A stretch of 64,000 nt of DNA from Actinomadura spongiicola (GCF_003432485.1 NZ_QVNQ01000001.1:248001-312000), one strand, 5' to 3'; positions 44,691 to 54,113 are shown, counted from the stretch's first letter. Program-made: numbers and translations. Notes: a model not told the origin generated them from the sequence alone.

Positions 44691-44747
44691 ACGCGACTGG
44701 CAGGCCGGGTCGCGCGGCACCGGCGGCCATGGAGGAGAGGCAGAACT

Positions 44748-45701
44748 GTGAGCGACGTCCGCAACGTCATCATCATCGGCTCGGGCCCCGCCGGCTACAC
44801 GGCCGCCGTCTACGCGGCCCGCGGCGACCTGAAACCGCTGGTGTTCGAAGGCTCGGTCACGGCCGGCGGTGCGCTGATGAACACCACCGACGTGGAGAAC
44901 TTTCCCGGCTTCCCGGACGGGATCATGGGCCCCGATCTGATGGACAACCTGCGCAAGCAGGCCGAACGGTTCGGCGCCGAGCTCGTCACCGACGACGTCA
45001 CCGAGGTGGACCTCACCGTCGACCCGAAGGTCGTCAAGGTCGGCGACGAGACCCACCTCGCCAAGACCGTGATCGTCGCGACCGGGTCCGGGTACCGCGA
45101 GCTGGGCCTGCCGGACGAGAAGCGCCTCTCGGGACGTGGCGTGTCGTGGTGCGCGACCTGCGACGGCTTCTTCTTCCGCGAGCAGGACATCGCGGTCGTC
45201 GGCGGCGGCGACACCGCGATGGAGGAGGCGATCTTCCTCACCAAGTTCGCCCGCTCCGTCACCGTGATCCACCGCCGCGACCAGCTCCGCGCCTCGAAGA
45301 TCATGCAGGACCGGGCGTTCGCCAACGAGAAGATCAAGTTCCTGTGGGACAGCGAGGTCACCGCCATCCACGGCGAGGACCGCGTCACCGGTGTCACCGT
45401 CCGCAACACCAAGAGCGGCGAGCAGTCCGCGCTGGAGATCACCGGACTGTTCATCGCGATCGGCCACGATCCGCGCAGCGAGCTGTTCGCGGGCCAGTTG
45501 GAGACCGACACCGACGGTTACCTGCTCGTGGACGCGCCGTCGACGAGGACGAAGCTGCCCGGCGTGTTCGCCTGCGGGGACGTGGTGGACCACATCTACC
45601 GTCAGGCCATCACCGCCGCCGGCACCGGCTGCGCGGCCGCCATCGACGCCGAACGGTGGCTGCAGGACCGGGACGCCGCGGAGACCGTGCCCCAGGCATA
45701 A
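44748..45701 (+). CDS. trxB: Thioredoxin reductase
   Basis: A 317-residue flavoenzyme from the GTG at 44748, after GGAGGAGAGG; the frame is open 20 codons further upstream but Arg-rich. [13 protein letters not shown] binds [15 protein letters not shown] binds NADPH, and SWCATCDG is the redox-active C-x2-C. It reduces thioredoxin with NADPH. trxA follows after 8 bp, forming an operon. Confidence 0.97.
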   Translation: MSDVRNVIIIGSGPAGYTAAVYAARGDLKPLVFEGSVTAGGALMNTTDVENFPGFPDGIMGPDLMDNLRKQAERFGAELVTDDVTEVDLTVDPKVVKVGDETHLAKTVIVATGSGYRELGLPDEKRLSGRGVSWCATCDGFFFREQDIAVVGGGDTAMEEAIFLTKFARSVTVIHRRDQLRASKIMQDRAFANEKIKFLWDSEVTAIHGEDRVTGVTVRNTKSGEQSALEITGLFIAIGHDPRSELFAGQLETDTDGYLLVDAPSTRTKLPGVFACGDVVDHIYRQAITAAGTGCAAAIDAERWLQDRDAAETVPQA

Positions 45702-45709
45702 GGAGAACG

Positions 45710-46024
45710 ATGAAAGCGGTGACCGACGCGGACTTCGCGTCCAAGGTGTTGGCCAGCGACAAGCCCGTCCTGGTCGACTTCTGGGCCGAGTGGTGCCCCC
45801 CGTGCCGGATGGTGGCGCCGATCCTGGAGGAGATCTCCAAGGAGCACGGCGACAAGATCGAGATCGTCAAGCTCGACATCGATCACAACCCGAAGGTGCC
45901 GCAGGAGTACGGCGTCATCCAGATCCCGACGATGAACATCTACCGGAACGGTGAGGTCGTCAAGCAGATCATGGGCGCGAAGCCGAAGGCGGCCCTGCTC
46001 CGCGAACTGGCCGAGTTCATCTGA
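45710..46024 (+). CDS. trxA: Thioredoxin with a CPPC active site
   Basis: A 104-residue thioredoxin. The active site is WAEWCPPCRM rather than the canonical WCGPC; the cis-Pro loop (VIQIPTMNIY) and LVDFWAEW are normal. It is the electron carrier for ribonucleotide reductase and protein disulfides. AAGGAG precedes the ATG. Pro for Gly in C-x-x-C is expected to alter redox potential. Confidence 0.96.
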   Translation: MKAVTDADFASKVLASDKPVLVDFWAEWCPPCRMVAPILEEISKEHGDKIEIVKLDIDHNPKVPQEYGVIQIPTMNIYRNGEVVKQIMGAKPKAALLRELAEFI

Positions 46025-46035
46025 CCGTCCACAGC

Positions 46036-46074
46036 CGTGTGGCCCGCACTCCGTTCGAGAGTGCGGGCCACACG
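46036..46074. terminator. Bidirectional terminator after trxA
   Basis: A perfect 16-bp stem: CGTGTGGCCCGCACTC (46036-46051) with its complement at 46059-46074 and a 7-base loop, between convergent trxA and the GNAT gene. Confidence 0.8.
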
Positions 46075-46095
46075 TGCAAAGCGCCTCAGAACATC

Positions 46096-46713
46096 TCAGA
46101 CGGGCCGTAGCGCCCCTTCCGGAGTCATGGACCCCAGAAGTCGTTCCAGGGCCACCTCGACATCCTCACGCCACGACAGCGCCGACTTCAGCTCCAGCCG
46201 CAGCCGCGGATACCGGTGATGCGGGCGGACGGTCTTGAACCCGACCGACAGCAGATAGTCGGCGGGCACCATGCACCCGCCCTCCTCGCCCTTCAGATCA
46301 CCGAACGCCTCGATCGCCTTCACCGCGCGCCGGGTCAGGTCCTTCGCGACGCCCTGGACGAGCATGCGCCCGAGCCCGCCGCCCGCGAACTCCGGCAGGA
46401 TGTGCGCGGTCATCAGCAGCACCGCGTCCGCGCTCACCGGACTCGTCGGAAACGCCACCGACCGCGGCACGTACAGGGGCGGCGCGTACATCACGAAACC
46501 CGCCGGAACGTTGTCAACGTAGACGATCTTGCCGCAGCTGCCCCACTCCAGCAGGGTCGAGGAGATCCACGCCTCCTTCTCCAGGCCCGAGTCACCGCTG
46601 TCCAGCGCGCGGTCCCGGCTCACCGGATCCAGTTCCCAGAACACGCAACCGCGGCAGCGATGCGGCAGATCACTCAGATTGTCCAGCGTGATGTTGACGA
46701 GACGACGCGACAC
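46096..46713 (-). CDS. GNAT family N-acetyltransferase
   Basis: A 205-residue protein from the GTG at 46713 (AGGGGG upstream); an earlier ATG at 46806 gives an Arg-rich prefix. CRGCVFWELDP near the start includes two Cys. VSADAVLLMTAHILPEFAGGGLGRMLVQG carries the GNAT acetyl-CoA loop (GGGLGRML, of the R/Q-x2-G-x-G/A class). Substrate unknown. It adjoins trxA in many actinobacteria near parB. Confidence 0.85.
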   Translation of the reverse strand: MSRRLVNITLDNLSDLPHRCRGCVFWELDPVSRDRALDSGDSGLEKEAWISSTLLEWGSCGKIVYVDNVPAGFVMYAPPLYVPRSVAFPTSPVSADAVLLMTAHILPEFAGGGLGRMLVQGVAKDLTRRAVKAIEAFGDLKGEEGGCMVPADYLLSVGFKTVRPHHRYPRLRLELKSALSWREDVEVALERLLGSMTPEGALRPV

Positions 46714-47055
46714 CGGGACGGCACCCCCTGTTGCGATCCTCGTCCGCCGGCCTGACGGAACGCCTCTTCGCTGAAGCTCCCGGACTTTTCCGGGATCCTC
46801 GGGCATCGTATCGGACGGCGCCCCACACCCCCGTCACCAGCGGCACCACCTCCCCGCAAAGAACGCGTTTCCCAACGAGATGGACGCCCCATGATGGGCG
46901 CGAAGTCAGCCGGTACTGGCCGGAAATGGGTGAAGTGCCCGCATGCGAGCTCGTCCGGAAGACACTTCTGCCGCCGGCCGTCCGGGGGGTCACCGAGGTG
47001 CAGGACGTTCGATGCCGTAGTTTGCAGGAAGGCCAGTTCATTTCGGAGGTGCCTC

Positions 47056-48348
47056 GTGGAACAGCACTCGCGTACGGATGCCTACACCGATCGCTATGCC
47101 GCCCGTGCCGCCGGCATGGTGCCTTCGGAGATCCGGGCTCTGTTCGCGATGGTGGCCCGTCCCGAGATCGTCTCCCTCGCGGGCGGCGCGCCGTACGTCT
47201 CCGCGCTGCCCCTCGACGCCGTCGGTCAGATGATCGGCGACCTCGTCGCGGGCAAGGGCGCCGAGGTGCTGCAGTACGGCTCCGCGCAGGGCGACGAACG
47301 ACTCCGCGAGCACATCTGCGACGTGATGGCGCTCGAAGGCGTCCAGGCGTCCGCGGACGACATCGTCGTCACGGTCGGCGCCCAGCAGGCGCTCGACCTC
47401 ATCACCAAGATCTTCGTGGATCCGGGCGATGTCGTCCTCGCCGAGGCCCCCTCCTACGTCGGCGCGCTGGGGACGTTCGCCGCGTATCAGGCCGATGTCG
47501 TCCATGTCCCGCTCGACGAGGCGGGCCTCATTCCCACCGCCCTCCGCGAAACCCTGGCTCGGCTCCGGGCGGCCGGCCGCCGGGTGAAGTTCCTCTACAC
47601 CGTCCCGACGTTCCAGAACCCCGCGGGCGTCACCCTCACCACCGCCCGCCGCGCCCAGATTCTGGAGATCTGCGCCGAATACGACGTGCTCGTCGTCGAG
47701 GACAACCCCTACGGGCTCCTCGGCTTCGAGGACGATCCCATCCGCGCCCTCCGCGCCGACGACTCCGAACGCGTCATCTACCTCGGTTCCTTCTCCAAGA
47801 CGATCGCGTCCGGGCTCCGGGTGGGATGGGTGCTCGCCCCGCACGCGGTCCGGGCGAAGCTCGTCCTGGCCGCCGAGTCCGCGATCCTCTGCCCGTCGAA
47901 CTTCTCTCAGCTGGCCGTCCGCGAGTATCTCGCCACCCAGCCATGGCGCGAGCAGATCAAGGATTTCCGGGAGCTCTACCGGACCCGCCGCGACGCGATG
48001 CTCGAATCCCTGGAGCAGCTCATGCCGGACGGCTGCACCTGGACACGTCCCGCGGGCGGGTTCTTCGTCTGGCTGACCCTCCCCGAGGGCCTCGACGCCA
48101 AGGCGATGGCCCCACGCGCCATCGCCGAGCGCGTGGCGTACGTCCCGGGCACCGGTTTCTACGCCGACGGGTCCGGCCATCGGCATATGCGCCTGTCCTA
48201 CTGCTTCCCGGAACCCCACCGGATCCGGGAGGGCGTCCGCCGCCTCGCCGCGGTGGTGGAACAGGAGATCCGCCTCCGGGACATGTTCGGTGGAACCGCC
48301 GCGGACGCCTCCACCGGCTTCCAGGCTCCCGGACCGGACATCATCTGA
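47056..48348 (+). CDS. PLP-dependent aminotransferase class I/II (2-aminoadipate/MocR type)
   Basis: A 430-residue protein from the GTG at 47056 (GGAGG five bases upstream); the frame is open for 55 codons before it but without family sequence. YGSAQGDERLREHI, TVPTFQNPAGVTL, VVEDNPYGLLGFE and SFSKTIASGLRVGW (PLP lysine) mark fold-type I aminotransferases of the LysN-like type. No GntR helix-turn-helix domain is present. The substrate is unknown. A parS site begins two bases after its stop. Confidence 0.88.
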   Translation: MEQHSRTDAYTDRYAARAAGMVPSEIRALFAMVARPEIVSLAGGAPYVSALPLDAVGQMIGDLVAGKGAEVLQYGSAQGDERLREHICDVMALEGVQASADDIVVTVGAQQALDLITKIFVDPGDVVLAEAPSYVGALGTFAAYQADVVHVPLDEAGLIPTALRETLARLRAAGRRVKFLYTVPTFQNPAGVTLTTARRAQILEICAEYDVLVVEDNPYGLLGFEDDPIRALRADDSERVIYLGSFSKTIASGLRVGWVLAPHAVRAKLVLAAESAILCPSNFSQLAVREYLATQPWREQIKDFRELYRTRRDAMLESLEQLMPDGCTWTRPAGGFFVWLTLPEGLDAKAMAPRAIAERVAYVPGTGFYADGSGHRHMRLSYCFPEPHRIREGVRRLAAVVEQEIRLRDMFGGTAADASTGFQAPGPDII

Positions 48349-48349
48349 A

Positions 48350-48365
48350 TGTTTCACGTGAAACG
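48350..48365. promoter_or_regulatory. parS site
   Basis: TGTTTCACGTGAAACG matches the parS consensus at 15 of 16 positions and lies immediately after the aminotransferase stop codon, about 2.2 kb from parB. Confidence 0.85.
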
Positions 48366-48427
48366 CGTCGCCTCGGCGCGATCGCGTCGCCGTCTCTGAT
48401 CACCGCACCAGCTAAGGGGCAGCCTCA

Positions 48428-49369
48428 GTGGAACTCGGTCATGTCGTCGTCCTGGCCGGAGGACTCTCCTATGAGCGAGAGGTCTCGCTCCGCTCCGGCC
48501 GCCGGATCACCGACGCGCTCCGCGCCCTCGACATTCCCGTCGAACTACGCGACGCGGACGCGACACTCCTGGACTCGCTGTCCGACGACCCGCCGGACGT
48601 CGTGTTCCCCGTCCTGCACGGCGCCGCCGGAGAGGACGGCTCGATTCGCGACGTCCTCGAACTCCTCGATGTCCGCTATGTCGGCGCCCAACCGGACGCG
48701 TGTCGTGTCGCCTGGGACAAGCCGACCGCCAAGTCCGTCGTCCGACGGGCGGGCCTGCGAACCCCAGACTCGGTCGCGCTGCCGAAAGAGGTCTTCCACG
48801 ACCTTGGCGCCTCGTCCGTGCTCGACCAGATCATCCGCAGCCTCGGCCTTCCGCTGTTCGTCAAACCCACCCGTGGCGGCTCCGCGCTGGGCGCGTCCGT
48901 CGTCCACGAGGCCGCGGACCTGTCCGCCGCCATGGTCGGCTGCTTCGCCTACGGCGACGCCGCCCTCGTGGAGCAGTACGTCTCCGGCACCGAAGTCTCC
49001 GTAAGCGTCATCGACCGCCAGGGCGACCCCACCGCCCTACCCGCCGTCGAGATCGTCGCCCCCGGCGGCCTCTACGACTACACCGCCCGCTACGACGCCG
49101 GCGACACCGAGTTCATCACCCCCGCCCGCCTAACCCCCGACGCCACCGCCCGCGCCACCGCCGCGGCCGTCACCGCCCACCGCGCCCTGGGCCTCCGCGA
49201 CCTGTCCCGGACCGACCTCATCATCTCCCCCGACGGCGAAGTCCACTTCCTGGAAGTCAACGTCGCCCCCGGCATGACGGAAACAAGCCTCTTCCCCCGC
49301 GCCATCAGCGTCGCCGGCCTCGACCTGGGCGAGGTCTGCCGCGACCTCCTCCTAACCCGCCTCACCTAA
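48428..49369 (+). CDS. D-alanine--D-alanine ligase family protein
   Basis: A 313-residue ATP-grasp protein starting at the GTG at 48428. VVLAGGLSYEREVSLRSG is the N-terminal Ddl motif, PVLHGAAGEDGSIRDVLELL follows (HG.xGEDG), GLPLFVKPTRGGSALG is the ATP-grasp loop, and FLEVNVAPGMTETSLFP the metal and product site. It is shorter than typical Ddl (about 340-370). It may make D-Ala-D-Ala for the wall or a related dipeptide; a second, longer ddl probably exists elsewhere. Confidence 0.85.
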   Translation: MELGHVVVLAGGLSYEREVSLRSGRRITDALRALDIPVELRDADATLLDSLSDDPPDVVFPVLHGAAGEDGSIRDVLELLDVRYVGAQPDACRVAWDKPTAKSVVRRAGLRTPDSVALPKEVFHDLGASSVLDQIIRSLGLPLFVKPTRGGSALGASVVHEAADLSAAMVGCFAYGDAALVEQYVSGTEVSVSVIDRQGDPTALPAVEIVAPGGLYDYTARYDAGDTEFITPARLTPDATARATAAAVTAHRALGLRDLSRTDLIISPDGEVHFLEVNVAPGMTETSLFPRAISVAGLDLGEVCRDLLLTRLT

Positions 49370-49399
49370 CGCCTACGGACTACTTCGCCACTGGCAGCA

Positions 49400-49672
49400 C
49401 AGCGGCGCCTGGGCGCAGCCCCCTGGCCGCCCTGCAGACCCGCGCCGACGCGGCAATCCTGATCGGCCGGGATGTGAACGTCGGCTCCACGACCATGCGG
49501 GCCCAACCAGCACGCCGCCGGTGCGCGACGACGCGGCGACCTGAAGCGCGAGCCACCCGGCGGGACGGTCGCCGAGCCAGCCGATCACGCGCTGGTCCCG
49601 CCCGGCAAGTTGTCGACCACGGCGCACCTGCGCAGGGACGAGATCTCCAAGGGTCGACATATCGATACCTGA
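49400..49672 (+). pseudogene. Remnant of an IS5-type DDE transposase
   Basis: Frames in succession read LAALQTRADAAILIGRDVN, then (after one frameshift near 49500) NQHAAGARRRGDLKREPPGG and PADHALVPPGKLSTTAHL. This follows the middle of actinobacterial IS5-family transposases (LQAQADA, VDST-VRAHQHAAGARRKGDL, EPADHALGRSRGG-L-TK-HL). The ends of the transposase are missing and the frame is broken, so it is dead. No terminal repeats were recognised. Confidence 0.6.
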
Positions 49673-49774
49673 CCCTCACTTCTCACACCCATGAGGCACA
49701 CGCCGTAGGTGGACCCCCTTCCGACCACTCCTGAACACACCGCACACGCCCCCGACGATCGCCATCCGTCCCCA

Positions 49775-49790
49775 TGTTTCCCATGAAACA
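49775..49790. promoter_or_regulatory. Degenerate parS-like site
   Basis: TGTTTCCCATGAAACA matches parS at 14 of 16 positions with intact outer arms (ATGTTTC ... GAAACAT). Confidence 0.55.
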
Positions 49791-49894
49791 TCGGACCGCC
49801 ACCCGGAGGCCATCGGACGCCTCACCACGCCACTCCAGCCGAAGCCCGACGAACCCACCGCAAACAAGCGAACGAACGCTCGATCAATCCGCGA

Positions 49895-49910
49895 TGTTTC
49901 ACGGGAAACA
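49895..49910. promoter_or_regulatory. parS site with extended palindrome
   Basis: TGTTTCACGGGAAACA matches parS at 15 of 16 positions. Flanks extend it to GCGATGTTTC-ACGG-GAAACATCGC with perfect 10-bp arms (49891-49914). Confidence 0.75.
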
Positions 49911-50579
49911 TCGCGGTGCTAGCGGGGCTGGTTGCCTGCGGGGCGGGTTCCACGTTGAACGAAGACCTCTCGAAGCAAACAGCTCTGTCGTTCGTAGCGC
50001 GTTTCCGGGTGTGGCATCGTCCGGCGCTGGGGCGTGTGCATGCCCTTACGAGCCACTTGTCGAACGCCCCCGGCGGTGGGCCGCTCCAGGAGGATCTGGC
50101 TAACCCGTGCGTGACCCTCGTTGTCGATTCGCTGGTTGTCCGACGGCCTCTCTCGGGTCGAGCGGCCGATCACCGTCGCCTCCAGCACCTCGCTACGGAC
50201 GTCAGCGAGGGGCCCGGTCCTACTCGCTTTCCCGCCGCCGGGCCGCGTCCGACCGGGATTTTCGCTGGGAGGACCGCTACGGTGCCGCGTGCTCCGGCAG
50301 TCGAACGAGTGGGCCATCGTTCGCCGCTCGGTCAGCGGTGTATCGGGGGACATGATGCGGTTCGTGCATCAAGGACGCGTCACGGCTGCACCTTGTTTGG
50401 CTCATGGGCCGAAGGGGTGGGCAAGGTGCGGGACCGGAAGGGCAGCTGGAAGGTGCGAGCGCGCGCCGGGCGGCGTCGTGCTGGTGGCGCGGCGGGGATG
50501 GTGTGGTCGGTGCGTTTCGGGTGGGGCGTGGTGACGTGCCCCGGCGGCTCGTTTGGGCTGCCGGGGCGTTGGAGGAAGG

Positions 50580-51560
50580 TCAGGTTTCGATGCCGTCGTC
50601 GGGGGCCATGGACTTGATGATGCGGTCCAGGTCCTCCAGCGTGGCGAACTCGACCACGATCTTGCCCTTGTTGCGGCCCATGTCGACGCGGACCTTGGTC
50701 TCGTAGCGGTCGGAGAGACGGTCGGCGAGTTCCTGGAGCCCGGGGGCGACGGGCTTCTTGCGGCGGCCCGCGCGGGGGGCCTTCGGCTCGTCGTCGACTT
50801 CGCGGAGGGCGATGATCTCCTCGACCGCGCGGACGGAGAGGCCCTCCTGGACGATCCGCAGCGCCAGGTGCTCCTGTGCCTCGAAGCTGTCGAGCGACAG
50901 GAGGGCGCGGGCGTGTCCAGCGGACAGCACACCGGCGGCGACACGGCGTTGCACGGTCGGCGGCAGGTTCAGAAGCCGGAGCGTGTTGGTGATGTGCGGG
51001 CGCGACCGACCGATGCGTCCGGCGAGTTGCTCGTGGGTGGCGCCGAAGTCCTGCAGCAGTTGCTGGTAGGCCGCCGCCTCCTCCAGCGGGTTGAGCTGCT
51101 GCCGGTGGAGGTTCTCCATGAGGGCGTCACGGAGCAGATCATCGTCGTTGGTGTCGCGGACGATGGCCGGGATGACGGCCAGTCCGGCCTGGGTGGCCGC
51201 CCGCAGGCGGCGCTCACCCATGATCAGCTCGTAGTCGCTCTCACCCGAGGTGACCCTGCGGACCACGACCGGCTGGAGGAGTCCGACGATGCGGATGGAC
51301 TCGGCGAGTTCCTCCAGGGCCGCGTCGTCGAAGTGGCTGCGGGGCTGACGCGGGTTGGGGGTGATGGACCGGACGGGAAGCTCCGCGAAATGGGCGCCCG
51401 CGACCGGCTCCAGAGCCGGGGCGGACACGCCGATGCCGTTCGTCCCGCCCGGCAGGCCCGGCTCGCGTGCGCCGTCCGGGTCGCCGGACGGTGGTGGGAC
51501 CGGGGCGGTGGGAATGAGGGCGCCGAGTCCCCTGCCGAGACCGCGTCGCTGCTGGCTCAC
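50580..51560 (-). CDS. parB: Chromosome partitioning protein ParB
   Basis: A 326-residue ParB/Spo0J. It opens QQRRGLGRGLGALIP. The CTP-binding part shows ITPNPRQPR, IMGERRLRAAT and LMENLHRQQLNPLEEA; the central helix-turn-helix GRSRPHITNTLRLL binds parS, and a C-terminal dimerisation domain (KIVVEFATLEDLDRII) follows. With ParA it segregates the origin region. Its ATG overlaps the parA stop by four bases. Confidence 0.97.
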   Translation of the reverse strand: MSQQRRGLGRGLGALIPTAPVPPPSGDPDGAREPGLPGGTNGIGVSAPALEPVAGAHFAELPVRSITPNPRQPRSHFDDAALEELAESIRIVGLLQPVVVRRVTSGESDYELIMGERRLRAATQAGLAVIPAIVRDTNDDDLLRDALMENLHRQQLNPLEEAAAYQQLLQDFGATHEQLAGRIGRSRPHITNTLRLLNLPPTVQRRVAAGVLSAGHARALLSLDSFEAQEHLALRIVQEGLSVRAVEEIIALREVDDEPKAPRAGRRKKPVAPGLQELADRLSDRYETKVRVDMGRNKGKIVVEFATLEDLDRIIKSMAPDDGIET

Positions 51561-52726
51561 TGGACGGCTCCTCCATGGGCCATTTCGTAGGCGGCTTCGC
51601 TGTAGGCGAGCGCGCCGCTCGAACCGGGATCGTACGTCATCACGGACTGCCCGTAGCTCGGAGCCTCGGACACCCGGACGCTGCGGGGAATGACCGTGTT
51701 GAGGACGACGTCACCGAAATGGCTCCGGACGTCCTCGGCCACCTGCGCGGCGAGGCGCGTCCGGGCGTCGTACATCGTGAGCAGGATCGTGGACACCCTC
51801 AGTTTCTGGTTGAGGTGCGCCTTGACGAGGTCGACGGTTCGGATCAGCTGCCCGAGGCCCTCCAACGCGTAGTACTCGCATTGGATGGGGATGAGTAGTT
51901 CGTCCCCGCCGACGAGAGCGTTCACGGTGAGCAGCCCGAGGGACGGCGGGCAGTCGATCAGGACGTAGTCGAACTTGTTGGTGTCGTAGGCGTCCAGCGC
52001 CCGCCGGAGCCGCGACTCGCGCGCCACCTTGGAGACGAGTTCGATCTCGGCTCCGGCGAGGTTGAGCGTCGCGGGCGCGCAGTACAGGTTGGGGATCTCC
52101 GGGGCCGGGACGACGATGTCGTCCAGGGGCATGTCCTCGATCAGCACCTCGTAGATCGACGGGACCTCAGCGTGGTGCTCGACACCGAGCGCGGTGGACG
52201 CGTTGCCCTGGGGGTCGAGGTCGACCACGAGGACCTGGGCGCCGTGCATGGCGAGTGATGCGGCCAGGTTCACCGAACTGGTGGTCTTCCCCACGCCGCC
52301 TTTCTGGTTGGCGATGGTGACCACACGGCAGTGGTCGGGCCGCGGCCATTCCCTGTCCCTGCGGCTCGATGCCGTTTTCACCGCCGTGGCCGTTGTTTCA
52401 CGTGAAACCTTGGCGTCCTTGAGCGCCTCGCGCACGAGTTCTGACTCCCCCTGATTTGGTCCCTTGCGCGGAGCCGGCGGCCGTGCGCCACCGGCGTTCG
52501 TCGGCACAAGGCCGACGTTCTCCGCGGTTCCGGACGTCGTGGTGCTCCACATCGCGTGTCCGGAGGGCGCGGGCCCCGGTGAAGTGCCCGGAGCCGCCTC
52601 CCCCCGCGTCCCGGCGGGCACGGCCGTCCGAGCGGCGTCCTCATCCGGCCCGGCCGGGCCGGACGGCTGTTCGTCGGGGGATTCGTCGGCGCGGTCAGGC
52701 CTACCAAGTCCTGGTCCCGTGCTCAT
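51557..52726 (-). CDS. parA: Chromosome partitioning ATPase ParA with disordered N-terminal extension
   Basis: A 389-residue protein. Residues 1 to about 125 are Pro/Gly/Ala/Asp-rich and disordered, unusual in length for ParA. The ATPase then starts (VVTIANQKGGVGKTTSSVNL, the deviant Walker A). YDTNKFDYVLIDCPPSLGLL is Walker B. ParA moves ParB-parS complexes. The ATG overlaps the rsmG stop, and its own stop overlaps parB. A near-perfect parS lies in the coding sequence of the extension at 52394. Confidence 0.96.
   Translation of the reverse strand: MSTGPGLGRPDRADESPDEQPSGPAGPDEDAARTAVPAGTRGEAAPGTSPGPAPSGHAMWSTTTSGTAENVGLVPTNAGGARPPAPRKGPNQGESELVREALKDAKVSRETTATAVKTASSRRDREWPRPDHCRVVTIANQKGGVGKTTSSVNLAASLAMHGAQVLVVDLDPQGNASTALGVEHHAEVPSIYEVLIEDMPLDDIVVPAPEIPNLYCAPATLNLAGAEIELVSKVARESRLRRALDAYDTNKFDYVLIDCPPSLGLLTVNALVGGDELLIPIQCEYYALEGLGQLIRTVDLVKAHLNQKLRVSTILLTMYDARTRLAAQVAEDVRSHFGDVVLNTVIPRSVRVSEAPSYGQSVMTYDPGSSGALAYSEAAYEMAHGGAVQ
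52394..52409. promoter_or_regulatory. parS site inside parA
   Basis: TGTTTCACGTGAAACC matches parS at 15 of 16 positions. It is in the coding sequence of the ParA N-terminal extension, 0.8 kb from the parB start. Confidence 0.85.
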
Positions 52727-53403
52727 GAAGACCTCTTCCTCGACCCTTTAGCACGCCGGGGCGCGCGCTGTCGTCGCCCGACGACCTCGCCCCGGCCGGC
52801 GACGACACGGACGAGCGTTGTCGGCGAATCGACCATACCGCGCCCGACTTGCAGCAGTTCCGTGCTCTGCACACCGAACCGTTTCAGGACGGTCTCCGCC
52901 TCGTCCAGTTCGACCGCGGCCCGTTCTCCCTTGAGCGCGAGCAGTTCTCCGCCCGGACGCAGCAACGGAAGCGCCCATGTCACCAAGCGTTTGAGGGGTG
53001 CGACGGCGCGTGCCGTGGCGACGTCCACCGTGATCTCCCCGACCATGTCCTCGGCCCGTCCCCGCCGCACGTCGACATTGCGCAGATCGAGCATTTCTAT
53101 GCATTCGGTCAGAAAGGTGGTGCGCCTCAGCAGCGGCTCCAGCAGGGTGATCCGCAGATCGGGCCGGACGATCGCGAGGACGATACCCGGAAGGCCCGCC
53201 CCGGACCCGACGTCCACGACCCGCGCGTCCGGTGGGATCACGTCCGCCACCACCGCACAGTTGATCAGGTGACGTTCCCAGAGGCGATCGGTCTCCCGCG
53301 GCCCGATGAGCCCGCGCTCGACCCCGGCCGTCTCAAGGAACGCCGCGTAGCGTTCCGCGACCGGGAGCGCATCACCGAAGACCACCTCACGTCCAATCCC
53401 CAC
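52723..53403 (-). CDS. rsmG: 16S rRNA (guanine527-N7)-methyltransferase RsmG
   Basis: A 227-residue protein from the GTG at 53403; the frame opens to 53472, and that start cannot be excluded. FGDALPVAERYAAFLETAGVERGLIGPRE (cut), LWERHLINCAVV and the SAM loop VVDVGSGAGLPGIVLAI are typical; RAVAPLKRLVTWALPLL and LLALKGE complete it. It methylates G527 of 16S rRNA. The tail is basic. It is the first gene of the coupled unit rsmG-parA-parB. Confidence 0.93.
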   Translation of the reverse strand: MGIGREVVFGDALPVAERYAAFLETAGVERGLIGPRETDRLWERHLINCAVVADVIPPDARVVDVGSGAGLPGIVLAIVRPDLRITLLEPLLRRTTFLTECIEMLDLRNVDVRRGRAEDMVGEITVDVATARAVAPLKRLVTWALPLLRPGGELLALKGERAAVELDEAETVLKRFGVQSTELLQVGRGMVDSPTTLVRVVAGRGEVVGRRQRAPRRAKGSRKRSS

Positions 53404-53587
53404 CCGACGAATCGTTCCACAAAAGCACCGGGGAGCGTGCACGCGAAACGTGCCGGTGAAAGCGGAGCCCACGCGCCGGGACCCTCACGCCATGGCAAGA
53501 ACCACATCACCCTGTGGCATATCCCGCACCGGTCGGGTATAGGGCCCGCTGTGTCGCCCCCCTAGCCCCCGGAAGGAGCTCCGACAG

Positions 53588-54052
53588 ATGGGAATCGGAG
53601 TCAGTCTCGCATTCATCGCCCTTGGTGCGATCCTCGCGTTCGCCCTTCGCGTCGATCTCAGCGGCATTGACATTCACCTGGTCGGCTGGATCCTCATCCT
53701 GGTTGGGCTGATCAGCATGGGCTTCACCCTGAAGTACACGCGGCCCCGGCGCCGCGTCGGTCGTGTCGTCGGCGCGGACCCCGCCTACGGGGACGAGCCC
53801 GGAACGATAGTCCGCGAGGAGCACATCATCGAGGACCCGGCGCCGGTCGGCCGTCCCGCCGAGCGAGTCGAACGTGTGATCGAGCACCCGGCGGACGCGG
53901 GACAGCCGACCGGCCATCTCGCGCAGGACCCGGCCTACGCCCAGGACCCGGCGCACGCCCAGGACCCTGCCACGGAGAACACCACGTCCATCGTCGACTC
54001 ACCGGCGCGACCCGTCACCCAGCGACGCAGGTGGCGCCGAACGACCCGCTGA
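53588..54052 (+). CDS. DUF6458 family membrane protein
   Basis: A 154-residue protein with GGAAGGAG before its ATG. Two membrane helices (VSLAFIALGAILAFAL and VGWILILVGLISMGFTL), linked by RVDLSGIDIHL, match DUF6458, a small actinobacterial membrane family of unknown role. The rest is a long hydrophilic tail with acidic stretches and a short AQDPA-type repeat near 115-130. A terminator follows. Confidence 0.8.
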   Translation: MGIGVSLAFIALGAILAFALRVDLSGIDIHLVGWILILVGLISMGFTLKYTRPRRRVGRVVGADPAYGDEPGTIVREEHIIEDPAPVGRPAERVERVIEHPADAGQPTGHLAQDPAYAQDPAHAQDPATENTTSIVDSPARPVTQRRRWRRTTR

Positions 54053-54113
54053 CACGGAACAGACCGTCCGATCCCGCTCGGTGTGTCTTGGGCGGCGGTC
54101 ACACCGAGCACCC

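Larger units (their letters stand above)
49673..50579. other. Gene-poor region between transposase remnant and parB
   Basis: About 900 bp without a convincing gene: open frames are Arg/Pro/Gly-rich shadows. It holds the two palindromic parS-like sites listed separately. GTTCCACGTTGAAC near 49960 is a worn parS-like sequence (three mismatches). The region also holds whatever terminates parB. Confidence 0.5.

Noticed and set aside
49916..50617. Plus-strand frame between the parS sites and parB
   Set aside because: No family similarity, overlaps the parB 3' end antisense and starts inside a parS flank.
53440..53465. Additional parS near rsmG
   Set aside because: Only a half-site-like CGAAACG is present; too many mismatches.
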